Origin: Nibrella viscosa
Lineage (GTDB): Bacteria > Bacteroidota > Bacteroidia > Cytophagales > Spirosomataceae
DNA length: 64,000 nucleotides
Assembly (NCBI RefSeq): GCF_039541875.1
Contig: NZ_BAABHB010000015.1
Location: 1 to 64,000, forward strand
Reading direction: 5' to 3'
A program made the position numbers and the translations under genes. Below are positions 1 through 7,514 of this stretch, piece after piece (the stretch's first letter is position 1; each line of letters opens with the position of its first letter). The notes under the pieces were generated by a model. That model was given only the letters and a program-made list of their open reading frames with translations. It had not been told where the DNA came from and ran no database searches.

Positions 1-61
1 CAGCTTCCTGAAGGATAGCCAGCTTCTCGTCGGCGGTCCAGGTTTTTCGTTTTTTGCTCAT
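1..61 (-). CDS. IS3-family transposase OrfA, N-terminal part only
   Basis: The minus strand from position 61 reads MSKKRKTWTADEKLAILQEA and then leaves the window. The pattern (basic start, then a Trp-Thr-x-Glu-Lys-Leu helix) is the beginning of the HTH_Tnp_1 DNA-binding domain of IS3-family OrfA proteins, which bind the element's terminal repeats. Only about 20 residues are visible, so the family is likely but the subgroup cannot be named. OrfB and the far end of the element would lie to the left of the window. The presumed outer end of the element is about 65 bases upstream of this start. Confidence 0.7.
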   Translation of the reverse strand, partial: MSKKRKTWTADEKLAILQEA

Positions 62-127
62 GATTGCTACAAAGTTAAAAGTGATACTTTGTAGAATCTA
101 TGTCCAGCTATTTAGGGGGCTAAGACA
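1..127 (-). mobile_element. Terminal part of an IS3-like insertion sequence (left end, upstream of orfA)
   Basis: Read on the minus strand, the region upstream of the OrfA start begins with TGTCTTAGCCCCC near position 127. IS3-family elements normally start with TG and carry orfA close to that end, so 127 (or 129) is the probable boundary; the following 3-4 bases would be the target duplication. The other end is outside the window, so neither the terminal inverted repeat nor the duplication can be verified here. Confidence 0.5.
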
Positions 128-205
128 CATTTAAAAGACCTGTATCGTGATATCAGCGGAAGGCATATTCCCGGTATCCGCAAAGTCGAAGAATTGCTAT
201 TTTAA
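128..205 (+). pseudogene. Possible C-terminal remnant of a gene cut by the IS element
   Basis: The plus strand has an open frame that directly abuts the presumed IS boundary and ends at TAA 203-205. It reads ...KDLYRDISGRHIPGIRKVEE and then LLF. The composition is protein-like (charged and hydrophobic residues alternate), there is no start codon, and the frame ends naturally. This fits the last 25 or so codons of a gene whose front lies beyond the insertion. I do not recognise the family, and a chance open frame is possible at this length. Confidence 0.3.
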
Positions 206-241
206 TCCTTATTGTTTTTAAGAAATTAATCGAGCCATTTT

Positions 242-402
242 GGCTTGCCCCTACAGGGCAGGAAATAGGGCACGATTCGGCAGATGCTATAAACCGCTGA
301 CCCCTCCGGGGTAATATAAGACGCTCAACTTACCCCGGAGGGGTCAGCGGTTTATAGTTATGTCCCTTTCTGGAAAACATCACAGCCCTGTAGGGGCAAG
401 CC
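242..402. repeat. Nested double inverted repeat between the IS end and thrA
   Basis: Two perfect inverted repeats are nested. The outer arms are 242-259 and 385-402 (18 bases, core GCCCCTACAGGGC). The inner arms are 287-314 and 330-357 (28 bases, perfect) around a 15-base loop. Each inner arm contains its own small hairpin with a three-base loop, ACCCC-TCC-GGGGT on the left and ACCCC-GGA-GGGGT on the right. There is no T-run, so this is not a standard terminator, although it would end read-through from thrA. The rest of 206-461 holds nothing gene-like. Confidence 0.85.
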
Positions 403-461
403 TGCCCCTGCACAGTTATTTTCTCATAATCAATGAGGGGTGAAGAAGTTCACCAACAGCT

Positions 462-2933
462 TTACGCCAAATAGCTCCCGATACTAACAACATCCGCAAA
501 TACCCCCGAAGCCGTAACTTCAGCACCGGCACCGGGGCCTTTTACCACCAGCGGCCGGTCTTTGTAACGCTCCGTGGTGAACGATACGATGTTGTCTGAG
601 CCCGACAGCATGTAAAACGGGTGCTCCGGCCCTACCGAGCGCAGCTCAATGGTTACCTTCTCGTTTTCCAGTGTGGCCACATACCGCAGCTTTTCGTTCC
701 GGCTTTCGGCATCGGCCAGCAGGCTTTCAAAGTAGTCGTTGTTGTTCTCCAACTCCTGAAAGAACGCCGGAATGGTGGGCGCGGCTGTGCAGGCTTCCGG
801 CAGCAGGTTTTTGATGGTCACATCGTCCGGCTCCAGCGGGAAACCGGCTTCGCGGGCCAGAATCAGAATCTTGCGGGCTACATCCATACCGCTGAGGTCT
901 TCGCGGGGATCGGGTTCGGTATAGCCTTTCTCTTTGGCCTCCCGCACAATGGCCGCAAATGAGGTGCCCGACCGGAAGTTGTTGAAGATATACGACAGCG
1001 TACCCGACAGAATCGCTTCAATTTTCAGGAAACGATCCCCACTGGTCATTAACCCCTGCAAGGTATTGATAATGGGCAGGCCGGCACCTACATTGGTTTC
1101 GTACAGGAACTTAACGCCCCGGTTCAACGCCGTTTTCTGGAGCCGCCGGTACTCGGCAAACGAGCCGGAGTTGGCGACTTTGTTGGGTGTTACGACCGAA
1201 ATGTTGGCATCCAGCAGCAGTTCGTAAAACTGCACAATGTCTTTGTCGGAGGTACAGTCGATAAACACGCTGTTCGGCAGGTTATAGTACTTCATCTGCT
1301 CCACAAAGGCCGGAAGCGAGGTGGTAACGCCCTCGGTGAGCAGCCGTTCCCGCCAATCATCGAGGCTGACGCCTTTCGGATCGAGCAGCATTTTCTTGGT
1401 GTTGGACACACCGACCAGACATACCCGCAGGAGTTTTTCGGAACGAAGGAACGCATACTGGGCGCAGATTTGCCGCAGCAGCGTACTGCCAATGAGTCCG
1501 GTGCCGACCAGGTACAGATTCAGTATGCGGGCTTCCGACTGGAAGAATACGTTGTGAATGGCGTTCAGGGCCTTCGACAGGTTGTTCTTGTTGATTACGA
1601 CCGAGATGTTGATCTCCGACGACCCCTGCGCTACTGCCACAATATTCACCCCATTTTTGCCGAGTACCGAAAACAGCTTACCGGCAATACCGGAGCTTTT
1701 CTTCATGCCCTCCCCCACAGTAGCAATAATCGACAGATCGCGCTCGATACTAATGTTGTCGATATGCCCGTGTGACATCTCAACGGCAAACTCCGTATCC
1801 AGAATGTCTTTTACCTGTTGGGCCGCGCGTGGGTCAATGGCAAAACAGATGGAGTGTTCCGATGAAGCCTGCGAAATCAGGATAACGCTGATGCGGTTGG
1901 TCGCCAGCACCCCGAATAACTTGGCCGATACCCCGGCAACCCCAATCATTCCACTGCCCTGAACATTTACCAGCGCAATATCGTCGATAGACGAGATACC
2001 CGTAATGGTGTATTGCCGCCGTTCGGCCGTGCGGCTTACCAGCGTTCCGGCATGGGTAGGGTTGAAGGTATTCAGTACCTGAATAGGAATATTGCGGGCA
2101 AAGGCCGGTTGCAGGCTGGGCGGGTAAATCACCTTGGCTCCGAAGTGGGAAAGCTCCATCGCTTCGGCGTAGGTGATGCTGGGAATATTAAACGCATTGG
2201 GCACTTTGCGCGGGTCGGCGGTCATCATCCCGTCAACGTCCGTCCAGATGTCGATGCGCTCGGCATTCAGCGCGGCACCGATAATGGAAGCCGTATAGTC
2301 GGAGCCGCCCCGGCCCAGCGTAGTAGTCTCGTTTTTTTCTGTCGAGCCAATAAAGCCGGTAATCAGCGGTATGCCGCCAGTTTGTAAGGCGGTATTGCGG
2401 GCAAAAAAGTCCTGAATGAGCTGGTTTGTCAGGGTATAATTAACCTCCGCCTGCCCAAACTGGCTGTCGGTTTTGATAAGCTGACGGGCGTCGCAGAACA
2501 CGGCGGGGATACCCCGGCTCTTGATACACTCCGTAACGATAGCCGTGGAAAGCCGCTCGCCGAAGCTCATAATCAGATCGAGTGTGCGGGGCGACAGCTC
2601 CCGGATCAGAGAAACGCCCCGGAGCAAGTCTTCCAGTTCATTGATAACCCCCCGGATGCTGGCAAACACTTTACTCTGTTCCTTAACCGGAATCAACGCT
2701 TTGATGACGTTGAAGTGCCGGTCTTCAATCCGCCGGACCAGCTCCAGGTAATCGGGGTTGCCGTTGGTGGCCATACGGCCGATTTCGATTAACTGATTGG
2801 TTACCCCACTCATTGCCGACAACACAACCGCAATGGACATATCCTCCTGCCGGTGTTGCTCAATAATGTTGATAATCTGCTTTATGCTGTCTACGGACCC
2901 AACCGAGGTGCCGCCAAATTTCAATACAATCAT
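462..2933 (-). CDS. thrA: Bifunctional aspartokinase / homoserine dehydrogenase I
   Basis: Cytoplasmic enzyme of the aspartate pathway: it phosphorylates aspartate (first step) and reduces aspartate semialdehyde to homoserine (third step), feeding threonine and methionine. The protein (823 residues) opens with MIVLKFGGTSVGS, the aspartokinase nucleotide loop. Two ACT-type regulatory modules follow at about 305-465, then the dehydrogenase half with its NAD(P) loop LVGTGLIGS near 470, TPNKVAN, LSGTLSYIF and EPDPREDLSG. Length and order match E. coli ThrA. I chose the ATG at 2933 because the kinase motif must begin there; an in-frame TTG 16 codons upstream only adds low-quality sequence. thrB and thrC, often adjacent, do not follow: downstream come repeats and an IS end. 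Confidence 0.95.
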   Translation of the reverse strand: MIVLKFGGTSVGSVDSIKQIINIIEQHRQEDMSIAVVLSAMSGVTNQLIEIGRMATNGNPDYLELVRRIEDRHFNVIKALIPVKEQSKVFASIRGVINELEDLLRGVSLIRELSPRTLDLIMSFGERLSTAIVTECIKSRGIPAVFCDARQLIKTDSQFGQAEVNYTLTNQLIQDFFARNTALQTGGIPLITGFIGSTEKNETTTLGRGGSDYTASIIGAALNAERIDIWTDVDGMMTADPRKVPNAFNIPSITYAEAMELSHFGAKVIYPPSLQPAFARNIPIQVLNTFNPTHAGTLVSRTAERRQYTITGISSIDDIALVNVQGSGMIGVAGVSAKLFGVLATNRISVILISQASSEHSICFAIDPRAAQQVKDILDTEFAVEMSHGHIDNISIERDLSIIATVGEGMKKSSGIAGKLFSVLGKNGVNIVAVAQGSSEINISVVINKNNLSKALNAIHNVFFQSEARILNLYLVGTGLIGSTLLRQICAQYAFLRSEKLLRVCLVGVSNTKKMLLDPKGVSLDDWRERLLTEGVTTSLPAFVEQMKYYNLPNSVFIDCTSDKDIVQFYELLLDANISVVTPNKVANSGSFAEYRRLQKTALNRGVKFLYETNVGAGLPIINTLQGLMTSGDRFLKIEAILSGTLSYIFNNFRSGTSFAAIVREAKEKGYTEPDPREDLSGMDVARKILILAREAGFPLEPDDVTIKNLLPEACTAAPTIPAFFQELENNNDYFESLLADAESRNEKLRYVATLENEKVTIELRSVGPEHPFYMLSGSDNIVSFTTERYKDRPLVVKGPGAGAEVTASGVFADVVSIGSYLA

Positions 2934-3350
2934 GGAAATAGGAATGCTAAATGCGCAAACGGTGGTGCGCGATGGAGCCAACCCGTTCAGGGAACTAATC
3001 TCTCAGTTAATGAAGCGTAATAAACTGCAAATATAGGCAAAAGGGCCGCTTATTGATATAGAGGATGGCTATTCAGTCGGGATCGCTGTGTCTTTGTTTC
3101 CTGATATTCTGGTGATACTTCAGCCCTAACCAGTAGCTGATTAAGAGCAACTGTAGAAAAATGGTACTAAATATTGGTAAAATGCAGACGTTTATCAGGC
3201 ACCTAGCTAAAGACAGACCATTTTTCTGAATCCTACCCGCCGGATAGTCGCCTGGGTTTTTCCTGCCAATTCTAATATATTTACCAGAGATAGGCGGAGA
3301 CGGACATTACCGTTGTGATCGGTATATCCAGCGCCTTCCATTTTCATTCA
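2934..3350. other. Intergenic region between thrA and the VOC gene
   Basis: About 415 bases between divergent genes. The thrA side holds a perfect TAnnTTTG box (3028-3035, minus) giving an untranslated leader of roughly 90 bases. I looked for a threonine/isoleucine-rich leader peptide, a riboswitch and a terminator-antiterminator pair in that leader and saw none that convinced me. The rest holds no recognisable gene or repeat. Confidence 0.5.
3028..3035 (-). promoter_or_regulatory. Probable -7 box for thrA
   Basis: TATATTTG on the minus strand matches TAnnTTTG, the Bacteroidota housekeeping -7 element. A clear -33 TTG at the usual 19-21 base spacing is not visible, so the support is the box and its position. 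Confidence 0.45.
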
Positions 3351-3746
3351 ATGAACATGGCTATAAAAGAATTATCGATAAAAGGCATTGACCACCCCGC
3401 TGTGGCAGCCAACGATGTAGAAACGTTGGCGGACTGGTACTGTACCATGTTCGGCTACGAAAAATGGTTCCACCACCCTAAGCCTGTCTGGCTGTTGAAA
3501 GCACCTGATGGCTCTCTACTGGAAATAATACCAAAGGACGATACTGCCCGCCCGATGCGTACCTTCTGGACACCCGGCTGGTCGCACCTGGCACTTAAGG
3601 TTGACAATATTGATGACGCCATCGCTTTTCTGGACAGCAAGGGCGTCGTCTGGGGTGGTGAAATTGTTGACGCCATCGGCGGTGGCCGTGTTCGTAACCT
3701 GTTTGACCCAGATGGTAATATGCTCCAAATTCTTGAGCGCTTATAA
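3351..3746 (+). CDS. VOC (glyoxalase/bleomycin-resistance) family protein
   Basis: Single-domain member of the vicinal oxygen chelate superfamily (132 residues), which includes glyoxalases, extradiol dioxygenases and resistance proteins; the substrate cannot be told from sequence. It has two beta-alpha-beta-beta-beta repeats: GIDHPAVAANDVE ... LLEIIP, then GWSHLALKVDNID ... FDPDGNMLQILERL. The usual metal ligands appear as His (GIDH), Glu (LLEI) and His (GWSH). The fourth, normally Glu in the last strand, is Gln here (MLQIL), so metal binding may be altered. I prefer ATG 3351; ATG 3357 is also possible, and a GTG at 3315 adds an unlikely FHFH-containing extension. It stands alone, divergent from thrA. 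Confidence 0.85.
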   Translation: MNMAIKELSIKGIDHPAVAANDVETLADWYCTMFGYEKWFHHPKPVWLLKAPDGSLLEIIPKDDTARPMRTFWTPGWSHLALKVDNIDDAIAFLDSKGVVWGGEIVDAIGGGRVRNLFDPDGNMLQILERL

Positions 3747-4010
3747 GCAGCCGTTTACAATCTGCGCTGCAGAAGCCGACAGAATCGCGCATGTGTGGCT
3801 TGAAGGTAGCTTCTTCGGGTTCGTGATACCCAGAATGGTATCTGTCCGGGAGGAATGGAACCACTGCATTTAGTTCCATAGCTGATCGGGCATGAAGTGC
3901 AGCCCGTGACTACCCAAGAGATAACGGACAGCGGCCCGGCCAGGCCGATAGACCAGACGGTAGGCAGGGCTACTGGAACGTAGCGGTCTATTACATAGCC
4001 CGCTGTTTAC

Positions 4011-4835
4011 CTATAAACTCAGCTTCTCTGCCTGTACCGGCTCTCCGTAGAACAAACTGGCCTGTCGGCTGAAATCCTCCGGCGAGTCGGTGGTGAAGAA
4101 GCGTATTTGTCCGCCTTTGCTGCATTGTTCGTCCATTTCGGGGTGACGATGCAGGTAATCGGCCAGGCTATCGGCCACAATCTCACCCTGGCTCAGTATG
4201 GTTATGTTATTGGGTATGTGTTCTTTGATTTTGGGCAGCAGCAGCGGATAATGGGTACAGGCCAGCAGCAAGGTATCAATAGCAGGCGATTGTTCCAGTA
4301 AGTGATCGATATGCTTTTTGACGAAGAAGTCGGCTCCTGCGCTCATGTATTCGTTGTTTTCGACCAGCGGTACCCACATCGGGCAGGCTTCCTGATAGAC
4401 CTTTACATCCGGAAAAAACTTCTCGATCTCTACCAGATAAGACTCCGAGGTTACTGTTCCTTTGGTCGCCAGAATGCCCACCTCGCCCGATTTTGAATAG
4501 TTGCCGATCACTTCCGTAGTGGGCCGAATTACACCAAGTACGCGGTAATCTGGGTTTATTTTTTCCAGGTCCAGTTGCTGAATGTTGCGCAGGGCTTTGG
4601 CCGAAGCCGTGTTGCAGGCCAGAATGACCAGCCGGCAGCCCATACTAAATAAATGCTGCACACATTCGAGGGTGTAGTGGTACACCGTGTCGAACGAGCG
4701 GGTACCGTAAGGCGTGCGGGCGTTATCGCCCAGGTAGATGTAATCGTACTGAGGCAGTTTCCGGACAATCTCCTTCAATACGGTCAGTCCGCCGTAGCCG
4801 GAGTCGAAAATGCCAATGGGATGATAGGCTGACAT
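4011..4835 (-). CDS. murI: Glutamate racemase
   Basis: Converts L-glutamate to D-glutamate for peptidoglycan without a cofactor, in the cytoplasm. At 274 residues the length is normal. The start IGIFDSGYGGLTVL carries the conserved Asp-Ser (residues 11-12). The two catalytic cysteines are in ACNTAS (Cys74) and ACTHYP (Cys193), and GDNARTPYG (from residue 36) is the family substrate loop. It is divergent from the ceramidase-like gene across only 63 bases, and both strands there show a TAnnTTTG box. The one for murI ends five bases before the ATG, so the message may be nearly leaderless. Confidence 0.96.
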   Translation of the reverse strand: MSAYHPIGIFDSGYGGLTVLKEIVRKLPQYDYIYLGDNARTPYGTRSFDTVYHYTLECVQHLFSMGCRLVILACNTASAKALRNIQQLDLEKINPDYRVLGVIRPTTEVIGNYSKSGEVGILATKGTVTSESYLVEIEKFFPDVKVYQEACPMWVPLVENNEYMSAGADFFVKKHIDHLLEQSPAIDTLLLACTHYPLLLPKIKEHIPNNITILSQGEIVADSLADYLHRHPEMDEQCSKGGQIRFFTTDSPEDFSRQASLFYGEPVQAEKLSL

Positions 4836-4839
4836 ACCA

Positions 4840-4847
4840 CAAAGTTA
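4840..4847 (-). promoter_or_regulatory. Probable -7 box for murI
   Basis: TAACTTTG on the minus strand is a perfect TAnnTTTG. It lies four bases before the murI start codon, so transcription from it would begin at or within a few bases of the ATG. No good -33 element is visible. Confidence 0.4.
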
Positions 4848-4856
4848 CGACTTCTG

Positions 4857-4887
4857 TTGCCTGGGGCCGTTTCGTCTGCTAAGTTTG
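4857..4887 (+). promoter_or_regulatory. Promoter of the ceramidase-like gene (-33 TTG, -7 TAAGTTTG)
   Basis: TTG at 4857-4859, a 20-base spacer and TAAGTTTG at 4880-4887 match the Bacteroidota promoter pattern. The ATG of the downstream gene is at 4899, so the 5' untranslated region would be only a few bases long. Confidence 0.6.
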
Positions 4888-4898
4888 GTGATAATCTT

Positions 4899-6248
4899 AT
4901 GAAACTGCTCCGTATTCTCCTGAAAGTGCTGGCGGGCCTGCTGATCGCCATTTTTCTGTTCCTGGCTGTCAGTCTGGCTCCCGTCGACGATACCCCGTAC
5001 CAGCAAACCGACTATTACCAACAAACTAAACAGCGGCTTACTCAGCTGAACCCAACTGTCACCGGCAAGTACCCTATCCGGGCCGGCTGGGCCAGCGCAA
5101 ACCTGACGCCGGCGTATACGACACCCACCGGTGGTTACGGCGTCCGCCGGGGAAAACACTGGGAAACCGTTGCCGATTCCATTTATGTACGCGCCATCGT
5201 TCTCGACAATGGTACCACCAAGGCCGCTATTGTCAGTGCCGACCTGCTCATTATTCCGCCGACCGTAACGGAGCAACTCAAAAAGCGTTTGCCGGAGGTT
5301 GGGCTGCACTGGGATAAGGTATTCATGGGGGCTATCCATTCGCATAACAGCATCGGCGGCTGGGCACCGGGCGTGGTAGGTCGATTGTTTTCGGGCGAAT
5401 ACGATGAGATGATCGTTGACCATATCACCAACACCATTTTAAAAGCCATAGCCTCGGCGCAGCAGAATATAGCACCTGTAGCGGTTGGCTTTGGTCAGGT
5501 TATGGCCGGTAGCCTGTTGTATAACCGGCTGAACGAAGGTAATCCGGTCGACGGCTGGTTCCGGATGTTGATGCTGCAAAAGACCACCGGCGAGTTGGCG
5601 CTGCTCTGTACGTACGCCGGGCATTCCACCACGCTGGATGCCGTTCAGGATTATAAGTACCTGAGCCGAGACTACCCGGGTGTACTGGTAGACACACTGG
5701 CAAAGAAAACCGGCAGCTTTACCGTTTTTATGTCCGGAGCCGTGGGCAGTACCGGCCCCAAAGCTGAAGGCGAAACCGGGCTGGATCGAAAACAGTCTTA
5801 CGCCCTTGATCTGGCATCTGTTGTTTTACCAGCCATACCGCAGATCACCACGAAGCCGGATAGTACCCTGGGCATAGCGACGCTGCCGCTAGGCCTGCGT
5901 GAACCCAATGCCCGCGTTCTCGGTAACTGGCGCATCCGGCCGTGGCTGTTCCACGATGTGTACGGCGATTTTCCGTCGGATCTGAAAGCCCTCCGCATCG
6001 GCAACACCATTCTGGTTAGCACGCCCTGCGATTTTTCTGGTGAACTGCTGCCGGAATTTAATGCGATTGTAAAAGAGAAACAGGTAAATTTGATGATAAC
6101 CAGCTTCAACGGCGGTTATGTTGGATACATTACCCCCGATGCCTACTACAACCAGGAGGCATACGAGACACAAACCATGAACTGGTTCGGTCCCTACAAC
6201 GGCGCTTACTTCGTCGAAATGATGAAAGGGCTTATTGCGAAGATGTAA
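4899..6248 (+). CDS. Neutral/alkaline ceramidase-like membrane-anchored hydrolase
   Basis: 449 residues. MKLLRILLKVLAGLLIAIFLFL is a signal or N-terminal membrane anchor. The rest resembles the N-terminal domain of neutral/alkaline non-lysosomal ceramidases: GWASANLTP near the start, then DLLIIP, a His-rich IHSHNSIGGW segment (a likely zinc-binding stretch), YAGHSTTL, MSGAVGSTGPK (where the nucleophile Ser region is expected) and GYVGYITPDAYYNQEAYET near the end. It probably acts outside the cytoplasmic membrane on an amide-linked lipid or similar substrate. Bacteroidota make sphingolipids, so ceramide is plausible but unproven. The protein is shorter than full ceramidases and lacks their C-terminal domain. 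I chose the ATG at 4899 because the hydrophobic anchor begins there; longer versions would start upstream of the promoter. Confidence 0.8.
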   Translation: MKLLRILLKVLAGLLIAIFLFLAVSLAPVDDTPYQQTDYYQQTKQRLTQLNPTVTGKYPIRAGWASANLTPAYTTPTGGYGVRRGKHWETVADSIYVRAIVLDNGTTKAAIVSADLLIIPPTVTEQLKKRLPEVGLHWDKVFMGAIHSHNSIGGWAPGVVGRLFSGEYDEMIVDHITNTILKAIASAQQNIAPVAVGFGQVMAGSLLYNRLNEGNPVDGWFRMLMLQKTTGELALLCTYAGHSTTLDAVQDYKYLSRDYPGVLVDTLAKKTGSFTVFMSGAVGSTGPKAEGETGLDRKQSYALDLASVVLPAIPQITTKPDSTLGIATLPLGLREPNARVLGNWRIRPWLFHDVYGDFPSDLKALRIGNTILVSTPCDFSGELLPEFNAIVKEKQVNLMITSFNGGYVGYITPDAYYNQEAYETQTMNWFGPYNGAYFVEMMKGLIAKM

Positions 6249-6344
6249 CTGAACAAATCCGATATTCCTGCTGTTTTTCGGGTAGCCGCCAAAAGCTCAG
6301 GCCGCTATCGACCAACGACTAACCGCTGACGACTATACTATCGT

Positions 6345-7448
6345 ATGAAAGGCTTTCAATTTTCCGATTATGTTCCGCCCGAGAAGAAGGACGGCAGCAG
6401 TTTTGATAAACTGCTCAATATCTTCCAGCAGTTGCTGCTCATTACCTCGGGTGATGTAGAGCAGGCCATGTCGTGGATGAACCAGCTTGACCGGCAGTAT
6501 GGCCTCACCGACGATAAATACGGCATGGGCGACTTTTTCGAGGACCTGAAAGAAAAAGGCTACCTTACCGAAGAGAACGAAGAAGGCCGGCTGGTGATGA
6601 CGCCCAAAAGCGAGCAGACCATTCGCCGGAGCGCTCTGGAGGAGATTTTTGGAAAGTTGAAACGGTCTAAATCAGGCGGCAATCACCAGACACCGTATAC
6701 CGGCACCGGTGACGAACTCAGCAGCGACCTGCGGGCATATCAGTTTGGTGATACCCTGGAGCAGATTTCCATGACGGAGTCGATCCGGAATGCGCAGATC
6801 AACAGTGGTCTGGAGGAGTTTGCCCTGATGGAGCGTGACCTGGAGGTAGTGGAGAAAGAGCAGAAGACGCAGACCTCCACGGTGCTGATGATCGACATCA
6901 GCCACTCCATGATCCTGTACGGCGAAGACCGCATTACCCCGGCCAAAAAAGTGGCCCTGGCGCTGGTTGAACTGGTCAGGCAAAAGTACCCCAAAGATAC
7001 CCTGGATATAATTGTGTTCGGCAACGATGCCTGGCAAATTCAGGCAAAAGATCTGCCGTATCTGGAGGTTGGCCCTTACCATACCAATACTGTAGCCGGG
7101 CTGGAACTGGCGATGGATCTGCTGCGTCGCCGGAAAAACAAAAATAAGCAGATCTTTATGATTACCGATGGGAAGCCGACCTGCCTGAAAGAAGGCATCC
7201 GGTACTACAAGAACAGCTTTGGCCTCGACCGGAAGATCGTCAGCAAAACGCTGACGCTTTCCGCCCAGTGCCGCCGGCTGGATATACCCATCACCACCTT
7301 CATGATTGCTTCTGACCCCTATCTGAAGCAGTTCGTGCAGGAGTTTACCAAGGTAAACAACGGACGCGCTTACTACAGCAGCCTTCAGGGCCTTGGTAAT
7401 ATGATGTTTGAAGATTTCCAGCGCAACCGGCGGAAGAATATCAAGTAA
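6345..7448 (+). CDS. VWA (von Willebrand A) domain protein, probable partner of the AAA+ ATPase downstream
   Basis: 367 residues, no signal peptide, so cytoplasmic. Residues 1-170 are a charged helical region with no name that I know. The VWA fold runs from about 178 to 345 with a complete metal-ion adhesion site: DISHS at 184-188, Thr in HTNT near 247-249, and TDG at 274-276. Cytoplasmic VWA proteins of this kind (CoxE, BchD, YehP type) usually work with a MoxR or MgChl-type AAA+ ATPase to insert metals or remodel enzymes. Such an ATPase lies at 9447-10973 on the same strand, separated by one oppositely oriented gene. The client is not identifiable here. A clear terminator follows at 7458-7484. 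Confidence 0.85.
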   Translation: MKGFQFSDYVPPEKKDGSSFDKLLNIFQQLLLITSGDVEQAMSWMNQLDRQYGLTDDKYGMGDFFEDLKEKGYLTEENEEGRLVMTPKSEQTIRRSALEEIFGKLKRSKSGGNHQTPYTGTGDELSSDLRAYQFGDTLEQISMTESIRNAQINSGLEEFALMERDLEVVEKEQKTQTSTVLMIDISHSMILYGEDRITPAKKVALALVELVRQKYPKDTLDIIVFGNDAWQIQAKDLPYLEVGPYHTNTVAGLELAMDLLRRRKNKNKQIFMITDGKPTCLKEGIRYYKNSFGLDRKIVSKTLTLSAQCRRLDIPITTFMIASDPYLKQFVQEFTKVNNGRAYYSSLQGLGNMMFEDFQRNRRKNIK

Positions 7449-7457
7449 CAACTGTCG

Positions 7458-7484
7458 AGCCCAGCAGGGATGCTGGGCTTTTTT
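7458..7484 (+). terminator. Intrinsic terminator of the VWA gene
   Basis: Perfect 8-base stem AGCCCAGC / GCTGGGCT with a 6-base loop, followed by six T. It lies 10 bases after the stop codon. Confidence 0.9.
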
Positions 7485-7514
7485 GTGCACTTAGCAAAGA
7501 TGCTGAGGGAGACA

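Noticed and set aside
2934..3020. CTGAGAG and a GGGTTGG stretch in the thrA leader, resembling parts of a TPP riboswitch
   Set aside because: The second conserved riboswitch half and the needed stems are absent, and thrA is not a thiamine gene.
3747..4010. Gap between the VOC gene and murI checked for RNA genes or terminators
   Set aside because: No tRNA-like fold, no hairpin with a T-run and no convincing open frame was found.
6672..7490. Minus-strand open frame of 272 codons
   Set aside because: Antisense to the VWA gene with an intact metal site; it also crosses the terminator.
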